Source: Nemertoderma westbladi
Lineage: Eukaryota; Xenacoelomorpha; Nemertodermatida; Nemertodermatidae
Direction: 5' to 3'
Length of the DNA stretch: 64,000 nucleotides
Assembly (NCBI GenBank): GCA_032718475.1
Contig: JAUCBJ010007667.1
Span: 1-64,000, forward strand
Below, piece by piece: positions 26,201 through 41,200 of the stretch. The notes under the pieces were generated by a model. The model was not told the origin of the DNA. It worked only from the letters and a program-made list of their open reading frames with translations, and did no database searches. The position numbers and the translations under genes were made by a program. Position 1 is the stretch's first letter. Each line of letters begins with the position of its first letter.

Positions 26201-29200
26201 GATCACCAACCTGTTATCTATCCAATCTACTCCGCTCATATATTGATGTATTATAGATCACCAACCTGTTATCTATCCAATCTACTCCGATCTATATTGC
26301 TGTATTATAGATCACCAACCTGTTATCTATCCAATCTACTCCGATCTATATTGCTGTATTATAGATCACCAACCTGTTATCTATCCAATCTACTCCGCTC
26401 ATATATTGCTGTATTATAGATCACCAACCTGTTATCTATCCAATCTACTCCGCTCATATATTGCTGTATTATAGATCACCAACCTGTTATCTATCCAATC
26501 TACTCCGCTCATATATTGATGTATTATAGATCACCAACCTGTTATCTATCCAATCTACTCCGATCTATATTGATGTATTATAGATCACCAACCTGTTATC
26601 TACACGAATCTACTCCGCTCATATATTGATGTATTATAGATCACCAACCTGTTATCTATCCAATCTACTCCGATCTATATTGATGTATTATAGATCACCA
26701 ACCTGTTATCTATCCAATCTACTCCGCTCATATATTGATGTATTATAGATCACCAACCTGTTATCTATCCAATCTACTCCGATCTATATTGATGTATTAT
26801 AGATCACCAACCTGTTATCTACACGAATCTACTCCGATCTATATTGCTGTATTATAGATCACCAACCTGTTATCTATCCAATCTACTCCGCTCATATATT
26901 GCTGTATTATAGATCACCAACCTGTTATCTATCCAATCTACTCCGATCTATATTGCTGTATTATAGATCACCAACCTGTTATCTATCCAATCTACTCCGA
27001 TCTATATTGCTGTATTATAGATCACCAACCTGTTATCTATCCAATCTACTCCGCTCATATATTGCTGTATTATAGATCACCAACCTGTTATCTATCCAAT
27101 CTACTCCGATCTATATTGATGTATTATAGATCACCAACCTGTTATCTATCCAATCTACTCCGCTCATATATTGCTGTATTATAGATCACCAACCTGTTAT
27201 CTACACGAATCTACTCCGATCTATATTGATGTATTATAGATCACCAACCTGTTATCTATCCAATCTACTCCGCTCATATATTGATGTATTATAGATCACC
27301 AACCTGTTATCTAACCAATCTACTCCGATCTATATTGATGTATTATAGATCACCAACCTGTTATCTATCCAATCTACTCCGATCTATATTGATGTATTAT
27401 AGATCACCAACCTGTTATCTATCCAATCTACTCCGCTCATATATTGATGTATTATAGATCACCAACCTGTTATCTATCCAATCTACTCCGCTCATATATT
27501 GATGTATTATAGATCACCAACCTGTTATCTATCCAATCTACTCCGATCTATATTGATGTATTATAGATCACCAACCTGTTATCTATCCAATCTACTCCGC
27601 TCATATATTGCTGTATTATAGATCACCAACCTGTTATCTATCCAATCTACTCCGCTCATATATTGATGTATTATAGATCACCAACCTGTTATCTATCCAA
27701 TCTACTCCGATCTATATTGATGTATTATAGATCACCAACCTGTTATCTATCCAATCTACTCCGCTCATATATTGATGTATTATAGATCACCAACCTGTTA
27801 TCTATCCAATCTACTCCGATCTATATTGATGTATTATAGATCACCAACCTGTTATCTATCCAATCTACTCCGCTCATATATTGATGTATTATAGATCACC
27901 AACCTGTTATCTATCCAATCTACTCCGATCTATATTGATGTATTATAGATCACCAACCTGTTATCTATCCAATCTACTCCGCTCATATATTGATGTATTA
28001 TAGATCACCAACCTGTTATCTATCCAATCTACTCCGATCTATATTGATGTATTATAGATCACCAACCTGTTATCTATCCAATCTACTCCGCTCATATATT
28101 GATGTATTATAGATCACCAACCTGTTATCTATCCAATCTACTCCGATCTATATTGATGTATTATAGATCACCAACCTGTTATCTATCCAATCTACTCCGC
28201 TCATATATTGATGTATTATAGATCACCAACCTGTTATCTATCCAATCTACTCCGCTCATATATTGATGTATTATAGATCACCAACCTGTTATCTACACGA
28301 ATCTACTCCGATCTATATTGCTGTATTATAGATCACCAACCTGTTATCTATCCAATCTACTCCGCTCATATATTGCTGTATTATAGATCACCAACCTGTT
28401 ATCTATCCAATCTACTCCGCTCATATATTGATGTATTATAGATCACCAACCTGTTATCTATCCAATCTACTCCGCTCATATATTGATGTATTATAGATCA
28501 CCAACCTGTTATCTACACGAATCTACTCCGATCTATATTGCTGTATTATAGATCACCAACCTGTTATCTATCCAATCTACTCCGCTCATATATTGCTGTA
28601 TTATAGATCACCAACCTGTTATCTAACCAATCTACTCCGCTCATATATTGATGTATTATAGATCACCAACCTGTTATCTATCCAATCTACTCCGCTCATA
28701 TATTGATGTATTATAGATCACCAACCTGTTATCTATCCAATCTACTCCGCTCATATATTGATGTATTATAGATCACCAACCTGTTATCTATCCAATCTAC
28801 TCCGCTCATATATTGATGTATTATAGATCACCAACCTGTTATCTACACGAATCTACTCCGATCTATATTGATGTATTATAGATCACCAACCTGTTATCTA
28901 TCCAATCTACTCCGCTCATATATTGCTGTATTATAGATCACCAACCTGTTATCTATCCAATCTACTCCGCTCATATATTGATGTATTATAGATCACCAAC
29001 CTGTTATCTATCCAATCTACTCCGCTCATATATTGATGTATTATAGATCACCAACCTGTTATCTATCCAATCTACTCCGATCTATATTGATGTATTATAG
29101 ATCACCAACCTGTTATCTATCCAATCTACTCCGCTCATATATTGATGTATTATAGATCACCAACCTGTTATCTATCCAATCTACTCCGATCTATATTGAT

Positions 29201-32200
29201 GTATTATAGATCACCAACCTGTTATCTATCCAATCTACTCCGCTCATATATTGATGTATTATAGATCACCAACCTGTTATCTATCCAACCTACTCCGCTC
29301 ATATATTGATGTATTATAGATCACCAACCTGTTATCTATCCAATCTACTCCGCTCATATATTGATGTATTATAGATCACCAACCTGTTATCTATCCAATC
29401 TACTCCGATCTATATTGATGTATTATAGATCACCAACCTGTTATCTATCCAATCTACTCCGCTCATATATTGATGTATTATAGATCACCAACCTGTTATC
29501 TATCCAACCTACTCCGCTCATATATTGATGTATTATAGATCACCAACCTGTTATCTATCCAATCTACTCCGCTCATATATTGATGTATTATAGATCACCA
29601 ACCTGTTATCTATCCAATCTACTCCGCTCATATATTGATGTATTATAGATCACCAACCTGTTATCTATCCAATCTACTCCGCTCATATATTGATGTATTA
29701 TAGATCACCAACCTGTTATCTATCCAATCTACTCCGCTCATATATTGATGTATTATAGATCACCAACCTGTTATCTATCCAATCTACTCCGCTCATATAT
29801 TGATGTATTATAGATCACCAACCTGTTATCTATCCAATCTACTCCGCTCATATATTGATGTATTATAGATCACCAACCTGTTATCTATCCAATCTACTCC
29901 GCTCATATATTGATGTATTATAGATCACCAACCTGTTATCTATCCAATCTACTCCGATCTATATTGATGTATTATAGATCACCAACCTGTTATCTATCCA
30001 ATCTACTCCGATCTATATTGATGTATTATAGATCACCAACCTGTTATCTATCCAATCTACTCCGCTCATATATTGATGTATTATAGATCACCAACCTGTT
30101 ATCTACACGAATCTACTCCGATCTATATTGCTGTATTATAGATCACCAACCTGTTATCTATCCAACCTACTCCGCTCATATATTGATGTATTATAGATCA
30201 CCAACCTGTTATCTATCCAATCTACTCCGCTCATATATTGATGTATTATAGATCACCAACCTGTTATCTATCCAATCTACTCCGATCTATATTGATGTAT
30301 TATAGATCACCAACCTGTTATCTATCCAATCTACTCCGATCTATATTGATGTATTATAGATCACCAACCTGTTATCTATCCAATCTACTCCGCTCATATA
30401 TTGATGTATTATAGATCACCAACCTGTTATCTATCCAATCTACTCCGATCTATATTGATGTATTATAGATCACCAACCTGTTATCTATCCAATCTACTCC
30501 GCTCATATATTGATGTATTATAGATCACCAACCTGTTATCTATCCAATCTACTCCGATCTATATTGATGTATTATAGATCACCAACCTGTTATCTATCCA
30601 ATCTACTCCGATCTATATTGATGTATTATAGATCACCAACCTGTTATCTATCCAATCTACTCCGCTCATATATTGATGTATTATAGATCACCAACCTGTT
30701 ATCTATCCAATCTACTCCGATCTATATTGATGTATTATAGATCACCAACCTGTTATCTATCCAATCTACTCCGCTCATATATTGATGTATTATAGATCAC
30801 CAACCTGTTATCTATCCAATCTACTCCGATCTATATTGATGTATTATAGATCACCAACCTGTTATCTATCCAATCTACTCCGCTCATATATTGATGTATT
30901 ATAGATCACCAACCTGTTATCTATCCAATCTACTCCGCTCATATATTGATGTATTATAGATCACCAACCTGTTATCTATCCAACCTACTCCGATCTATAT
31001 TGATGTATTATAGATCACCAACCTGTTATCTATCCAATCTACTCCGATCTATATTGATGTATTATAGATCACCAACCTGTTATCTATCCAACCTACTCCG
31101 ATCTATATTGATGTATTATAGATCACCAACCTGTTATCTATCCAATCTACTCCGCTCATATATTGATGTATTATAGATCACCAACCTGTTATCTATCCAA
31201 TCTACTCCGCTCATATATTGATGTATTATAGATCACCAACCTGTTATCTATCCAATCTACTCCGCTCATATATTGATGTATTATAGATCACCAACCTGTT
31301 ATCTATCCAATCTACTCCGCTCATATATTGATGTATTATAGATCACCAACCTGTTATCTATCCAATCTACTCCGATCTATATTGATGTATTATAGATCAC
31401 CAACCTGTTATCTATCCAATCTACTCCGCTCATATATTGATGTATTATAGATCACCAACCTGTTATCTATCCAATCTACTCCGATCTATATTGATGTATT
31501 ATAGATCACCAACCTGTTATCTATCCAATCTACTCCGATCTATATTGATGTATTATAGATCACCAACCTGTTATCTATCCAATCTACTCCGCTCATATAT
31601 TGATGTATTATAGATCACCAACCTGTTATCTATCCAATCTACTCCGCTCATATATTGATGTATTATAGATCACCAACCTGTTATCTATCCAATCTACTCC
31701 GCTCATATATTGATGTATTATAGATCACCAACCTGTTATCTATCCAATCTACTCCGATCTATATTGATGTATTATAGATCACCAACCTGTTATCTATCCA
31801 ATCTACTCCGCTCATATATTGATGTATTATAGATCACCAACCTGTTATCTATCCAATCTACTCCGCTCATATATTGATGTATTATAGATCACCAACCTGT
31901 TATCTATCCAATCTACTCCGCTCATATATTGATGTATTATAGATCACCAACCTGTTATCTATCCAATCTACTCCGATCTATATTGATGTATTATAGATCA
32001 CCAACCTGTTATCTATCCAATCTACTCCGCTCATATATTGATGTATTATAGATCACCAACCTGTTATCTATCCAATCTACTCCGCTCATATATTGATGTA
32101 TTATAGATCACCAACCTGTTATCTATCCAATCTACTCCGCTCATATATTGATGTATTATAGATCACCAACCTGTTATCTATCCAATCTACTCCGATCTAT

Positions 32201-35200
32201 ATTGATGTATTATAGATCACCAACCTGTTATCTATCCAATCTACTCCGCTCATATATTGATGTATTATAGATCACCAACCTGTTATCTATCCAATCTACT
32301 CCGCTCATATATTGATGTATTATAGATCACCAACCTGTTATCTATCCAATCTACTCCGCTCATATATTGATGTATTATAGATCACCAACCTGTTATCTAT
32401 CCAATCTACTCCGATCTATATTGATGTATTATAGATCACCAACCTGTTATCTATCCAATCTACTCCGATCTATATTGATGTATTATAGATCACCAACCTG
32501 TTATCTATCCAATCTACTCCGCTCATATATTGATGTATTATAGATCACCAACCTGTTATCTATCCAATCTACTCCGATCTATATTGATGTATTATAGATC
32601 ACCAACCTGTTATCTATCCAATCTACTCCGATCTATATTGATGTATTATAGATCACCAACCTGTTATCTATCCAATCTACTCCGCTCATATATTGATGTA
32701 TTATAGATCACCAACCTGTTATCTATCCAATCTACTCCGATCTATATTGATGTATTATAGATCACCAACCTGTTATCTATCCAATCTACTCCGCTCATAT
32801 ATTGATGTATTATAGATCACCAACCTGTTATCTATCCAATCTACTCCGCTCATATATTGATGTATTATAGATCACCAACCTGTTATCTATCCAATCTACT
32901 CCGCTCATATATTGCTGTATTATAGATCACCAACCTGTTATCTACACGAATCTACTCCGATCTATATTGATGTATTATAGATCACCAACCTGTTATCTAT
33001 CCAATCTACTCTGATCTATATTACTGTATTATAGATCACCAACCTGTTATCTATCCAATCTACTCCGATCTATATTGATGTATTATAGATCACCAACCTG
33101 TTATCTATCCAATCTACTCCGCTCATATATTGATGTATTATAGATCACCAACCTGTTATCTATCCAATCTACTCCGATCTATATTGATGTATTATAGATC
33201 ACCAACCTGTTATCTATCCAATCTACTCCGCTCATATATTGATGTATTATAGATCACCAACCTGTTATCTATCCAATCTACTCCGCTCATATATTGATGT
33301 ATTATAGATCACCAACCTGTTATCTATCCAATCTACTCCGCTCATATATTGATGTATTATAGATCACCAACCTGTTATCTATCCAATCTACTCCGCTCAT
33401 ATATTGATGTATTATAGATCACCAACCTGTTATCTATCCAATCTACTCCGATCTATATTGATGTATTATAGATCACCAACCTGTTATCTATCCAATCTAC
33501 TCCGCTCATATATTGATGTATTATAGATCACCAACCTGTTATCTATCCAATCTACTCCGATCTATATTGATGTATTATAGATCACCAACCTGTTATCTAT
33601 CCAATCTACTCCGCTCATATATTGATGTATTATAGATCACCAACCTGTTATCTATCCAATCTACTCCGCTCATATATTGCTGTATTATAGATCACCAACC
33701 TGTTATCTATCCAATCTACTCCGCTCATATATTGATGTATTATAGATCACCAACCTGTTATCTATCCAATCTACTCCGCTCATATATTGCTGTATTATAG
33801 ATCACCAACCTGTTATCTATCCAATCTACTCCGCTCATATATTGCTGTATTATAGATCACCAACCTGTTATCTATCCAATCTACTCCGCTCATATATTGC
33901 TGTATTATAGATCACCAACCTGTTATCTATCCAATCTACTCCGCTCATATATTGCTGTATTATAGATCACCAACCTGTTATCTATCCAATCTACTCCGCT
34001 CATATATTGCTGTATTATAGATCACCAACCTGTTATCTATCCAATCTACTCCGCTCATATATTGCTGTATTATAGATCACCAACCTGTTATCTATCCAAT
34101 CTACTCCGATCTATATTGATGTATTATAGATCACCAACCTGTTATCTATCCAATCTACTCCGCTCATATATTGATGTATTATAGATCACCAACCTGTTAT
34201 CTATCCAATCTACTCCGATCTATATTGATGTATTATAGATCACCAACCTGTTATCTATCCAATCTACTCCGCTCATATATTGATGTATTATAGATCACCA
34301 ACCTGTTATCTATCCAATCTACTCCGCTCATATATTGATGTATTATAGATCACCAACCTGTTATCTATCCAATCTACTCCGCTCATATATTGATGTATTA
34401 TAGATCACCAACCTGTTATCTATCCAATCTACTCCGCTCATATATTGATGTATTATAGATCACCAACCTGTTATCTATCCAATCTACTCCGCTCATATAT
34501 TGCTGTATTATAGATCACCAACCTGTTATCTATCCAATCTACTCCGCTCATATATTGATGTATTATAGATCACCAACCTGTTATCTATCCAATCTACTCC
34601 GCTCATATATTGCTGTATTATAGATCACCAACCTGTTATCTATCCAATCTACTCCGCTCATATATTGATGTATTATAGATCACCAACCTGTTATCTATCC
34701 AATCTACTCCGCTCATATATTGCTGTATTATAGATCACCAACCTGTTATCTATCCAATCTACTCCGCTCATATATTGATGTATTATAGATCACCAACCTG
34801 TTATCTATCCAATCTACTCCGATCTATATTGATGTATTATAGATCACCAACCTGTTATCTATCCAATCTACTCCGCTCATATATTGATGTATTATAGATC
34901 ACCAACCTGTTATCTATCCAATCTACTCCGATCTATATTGCTGTATTATAGATCACCAACCTGTTATCTATCCAATCTACTCCGATCTATATTGATGTAT
35001 TATAGATCACCAACCTGTTATCTATCCAATCTACTCCGCTCATATATTGCTGTATTATAGATCACCAACCTGTTATCTATCCAATCTACTCCGCTCATAT
35101 ATTGATGTATTATAGATCACCAACCTGTTATCTATCCAATCTACTCCGCTCATATATTGCTGTATTATAGATCACCAACCTGTTATCTATCCAATCTACT

Positions 35201-38200
35201 CCGATCTATATTGATGTATTATAGATCACCAACCTGTTATCTATCCAATCTACTCCGCTCATATATTGATGTATTATAGATCACCAACCTGTTATCTATC
35301 CAATCTACTCCGCTCATATATTGCTGTATTATAGATCACCAACCTGTTATCTATCCAATCTACTCCGATCTATATTGCTGTATTATAGATCACCAACCTG
35401 TTATCTATCCAATCTACTCCGCTCATATATTGATGTATTATAGATCACCAACCTGTTATCTATCCAATCTACTCCGCTCATATATTGCTGTATTATAGAT
35501 CACCAACCTGTTATCTATCCAATCTACTCCGCTCATATATTGCTGTATTATAGATCACCAACCTGTTATCTATCCAATCTACTCCGATCTATATTGATGT
35601 ATTATAGATCACCAACCTGTTATCTATCCAATCTACTCCGCTCATATATTGCTGTATTATAGATCACCAACCTGTTATCTATCCAATCTACTCCGATCTA
35701 TATTGATGTATTATAGATCACCAACCTGTTATCTATCCAATCTACTCCGCTCATATATTGATGTATTATAGATCACCAACCTGTTATCTATCCAATCTAC
35801 TCCGCTCATATATTGATGTATTATAGATCACCAACCTGTTATCTATCACGAATCTACTCCGCTCATATATTGATGTATTATAGATCACCAACCTGTTATC
35901 TATCACGAATCTACTCCGCTCATATATTGCTGTATTATAGATCACCAACCTGTTATCTATCCAATCTACTCCGCTCATATATTGATGTATTATAGATCAC
36001 CAACCTGTTATCTATCCAATCTACTCCGCTCATATATTGCTGTATTATAGATCACCAACCTGTTATCTATCCAATCTACTCCGATCTATATTGCTGTATT
36101 ATAGATCACCAACCTGTTATCTATCCAATCTACTCCGCTCATATATTGATGTATTATAGATCACCAACCTGTTATCTATCCAATCTACTCCGATCTATAT
36201 TGATGTATTATAGATCACCAACCTGTTATCTATCCAATCTACTCCGCTCATATATTGATGTATTATAGATCACCAACCTGTTATCTATCCAATCTACTCC
36301 GCTCATATATTGATGTATTATAGATCACCAACCTGTTATCTATCCAATCTACTCCGATCTATATTGATGTATTATAGATCACCAACCTGTTATCTATCCA
36401 ATCTACTCCGCTCATATATTGATGTATTATAGATCACCAACCTGTTATCTATCCAATCTACTCCGCTCATATATTGATGTATTATAGATCACCAACCTGT
36501 TATCTACACGAATCTACTCCGCTCATATATTGATGTATTATAGATCACCAACCTGTTATCTATCCAATCTACTCCGATCTATATTGCTGTATTATAGATC
36601 ACCAACCTGTTATCTATCCAATCTACTCCGCTCATATATTGCTGTATTATAGATCACCAACCTGTTATCTATCCAATCTACTCCGATCTATATTGCTGTA
36701 TTATAGATCACCAACCTGTTATCTATCCAATCTACTCCGCTCATATATTGATGTATTATAGATCACCAACCTGTTATCTATCCAATCTACTCCGATCTAT
36801 ATTGATGTATTATAGATCACCAACCTGTTATCTATCCAATCTACTCCGATCTATATTGCTGTATTATAGATCACCAACCTGTTATCTATCCAATCTACTC
36901 CGCTCATATATTGCTGTATTATAGATCACCAACCTGTTATCTATCCAATCTACTCCGATCTATATTGCTGTATTATAGATCACCAACCTGTTATCTATCC
37001 AATCTACTCCGCTCATATATTGATGTATTATAGATCACCAACCTGTTATCTATCCAATCTACTCCGCTCATATATTGCTGTATTATAGATCACCAACCTG
37101 TTATCTATCCAATCTACTCCGATCTATATTGCTGTATTATAGATCACCAACCTGTTATCTATCCAATCTACTCCGCTCATATATTGATGTATTATAGATC
37201 ACCAACCTGTTATCTATCCAATCTACTCCGATCTATATTGATGTATTATAGATCACCAACCTGTTATCTATCCAATCTACTCCGCTCATATATTGATGTA
37301 TTATAGATCACCAACCTGTTATCTATCCAATCTACTCCGCTCATATATTGATGTATTATAGATCACCAACCTGTTATCTACACGAATCTACTCCGCTCAT
37401 ATATTGATGTATTATAGATCACCAACCTGTTATCTATCCAATCTACTCCGCTCATATATTGATGTATTATAGATCACCAACCTGTTATCTATCCAATCTA
37501 CTCCGATCTATATTGCTGTATTATAGATCACCAACCTGTTATCTATCCAATCTACTCCGCTCATATATTGATGTATTATAGATCACCAACCTGTTATCTA
37601 TCCAATCTACTCCGATCTATATTGCTGTATTATAGATCACCAACCTGTTATCTACACGAATCTACTCCGCTCATATATTGATGTATTATAGATCACCAAC
37701 CTGTTATCTATCCAATCTACTCCGCTCATATATTGATGTATTATAGATCACCAACCTGTTATCTATCCAATCTACTCCGATCTATATTGCTGTATTATAG
37801 ATCACCAACCTGTTATCTATCCAATCTACTCCGCTCATATATTGATGTATTATAGATCACCAACCTGTTATCTATCCAATCTACTCCGCTCATATATTGC
37901 TGTATTATAGATCACCAACCTGTTATCTATCCAATCTACTCCGATCTATATTGCTGTATTATAGATCACCAACCTGTTATCTATCCAATCTACTCCGCTC
38001 ATATATTGATGTATTATAGATCACCAACCTGTTATCTATCCAATCTACTCCGATCTATATTGATGTATTATAGATCACCAACCTGTTATCTATCCAATCT
38101 ACTCCGCTCATATATTGATGTATTATAGATCACCAACCTGTTATCTATCCAATCTACTCCGCTCATATATTGATGTATTATAGATCACCAACCTGTTATC

Positions 38201-41200
38201 TACACGAATCTACTCCGCTCATATATTGATGTATTATAGATCACCAACCTGTTATCTATCCAATCTACTCCGCTCATATATTGATGTATTATAGATCACC
38301 AACCTGTTATCTATCCAATCTACTCCGATCTATATTGATGTATTATAGATCACCAACCTGTTATCTATCCAATCTACTCCGCTCATATATTGATGTATTA
38401 TAGATCACCAACCTGTTATCTATCCAATCTACTCCGCTCATATATTGATGTATTATAGATCACCAACCTGTTATCTACACGAATCTACTCCGCTCATATA
38501 TTGATGTATTATAGATCACCAACCTGTTATCTATCCAATCTACTCCGCTCATATATTGCTGTATTATAGATCACCAACCTGTTATCTATCCAATCTACTC
38601 CGCTCATATATTGATGTATTATAGATCACCAACCTGTTATCTATCCAATCTACTCCGCTCATATATTGCTGTATTATAGATCACCAACCTGTTATCTATC
38701 CAATCTACTCCGATCTATATTGCTGTATTATAGATCACCAACCTGTTATCTATCCAATCTACTCCGCTCATATATTGATGTATTATAGATCACCAACCTG
38801 TTATCTATCCAATCTACTCCGATCTATATTGATGTATTATAGATCACCAACCTGTTATCTATCCAATCTACTCCGATCTATATTGATGTATTATAGATCA
38901 CCAACCTGTTATCTATCCAATCTACTCCGATCTATATTGATGTATTATAGATCACCAACCTGTTATCTATCCAATCTACTCCGCTCATATATTGATGTAT
39001 TATAGATCACCAACCTGTTATCTATCCAATCTACTCCGATCTATATTGCTGTATTATAGATCACCAACCTGTTATCTATCCAATCTACTCCGATCTATAT
39101 TGCTGTATTATAGATCACCAACCTGTTATCTATCCAATCTACTCCGATCTATATTGCTGTATTATAGATCACCAACCTGTTATCTATCCAATCTACTCCG
39201 ATCTATATTGCTGTATTATAGATCACCAACCTGTTATCTATCCAATCTACTCCGCTCATATATTGATGTATTATAGATCACCAACCTGTTATCTATCCAA
39301 TCTACTCCGCTCATATATTGCTGTATTATAGATCACCAACCTGTTATCTATCCAATCTACTCCGCTCATATATTGCTGTATTATAGATCACCAACCTGTT
39401 ATCTATCCAATCTACTCCGATCTATATTGATGTATTATAGATCACCAACCTGTTATCTATCCAATCTACTCCGCTCATATATTGCTGTATTATAGATCAC
39501 CAACCTGTTATCTATCCAATCTACTCCGCTCATATATTGATGTATTATAGATCACCAACCTGTTATCTATCCAATCTACTCCGATCTATATTGCTGTATT
39601 ATAGATCACCAACCTGTTATCTATCCAATCTACTCCGATCTATATTGCTGTATTATAGATCACCAACCTGTTATCTATCCAATCTACTCCGATCTATATT
39701 GCTGTATTATAGATCACCAACCTGTTATCTATCCAATCTACTCCGATCTATATTGCTGTATTATAGATCACCAACCTGTTATCTATCCAATCTACTCCGC
39801 TCATATATTGATGTATTATAGATCACCAACCTGTTATCTATCCAATCTACTCCGCTCATATATTGCTGTATTATAGATCACCAACCTGTTATCTATCCAA
39901 TCTACTCCGCTCATATATTGATGTATTATAGATCACCAACCTGTTATCTATCCAATCTACTCCGATCTATATTGATGTATTATAGATCACCAACCTGTTA
40001 TCTATCCAATCTACTCCGCTCATATATTGCTGTATTATAGATCACCAACCTGTTATCTATCCAATCTACTCCGATCTATATTGATGTATTATAGATCACC
40101 AACCTGTTATCTATCCAATCTACTCCGCTCATATATTGATGTATTATAGATCACCAACCTGTTATCTATCCAATCTACTCCGCTCATATATTGCTGTATT
40201 ATAGATCACCAACCTGTTATCTATCCAATCTACTCCGATCTATATTGCTGTATTATAGATCACCAACCTGTTATCTATCCAATCTACTCCGCTCATATAT
40301 TGATGTATTATAGATCACCAACCTGTTATCTATCCAATCTACTCCGATCTATATTGATGTATTATAGATCACCAACCTGTTATCTATCCAATCTACTCCG
40401 CTCATATATTGCTGTATTATAGATCACCAACCTGTTATCTATCCAATCTACTCCGCTCATATATTGCTGTATTATAGATCACCAACCTGTTATCTATCCA
40501 ATCTACTCCGATCTATATTGATGTATTATAGATCACCAACCTGTTATCTATCCAATCTACTCCGCTCATATATTGCTGTATTATAGATCACCAACCTGTT
40601 ATCTATCCAATCTACTCCGATCTATATTGATGTATTATAGATCACCAACCTGTTATCTATCCAATCTACTCCGCTCATATATTGCTGTATTATAGATCAC
40701 CAACCTGTTATCTATCCAATCTACTCCGCTCATATATTGATGTATTATAGATCACCAACCTGTTATCTATCCAATCTACTCCGATCTATATTGATGTATT
40801 ATAGATCACCAACCTGTTATCTATCCAATCTACTCCGCTCATATATTGATGTATTATAGATCACCAACCTGTTATCTATCCAATCTACTCCGCTCATATA
40901 TTGCTGTATTATAGATCACCAACCTGTTATCTATCCAATCTACTCCGATCTATATTGATGTATTATAGATCACCAACCTGTTATCTATCCAATCTACTCC
41001 GATCTATATTGCTGTATTATAGATCACCAACCTGTTATCTATCCAATCTACTCCGATCTATATTGCTGTATTATAGATCACCAACCTGTTATCTATCCAA
41101 TCTACTCCGATCTATATTGATGTATTATAGATCACCAACCTGTTATCTATCCAATCTACTCCGCTCATATATTGATGTATTATAGATCACCAACCTGTTA

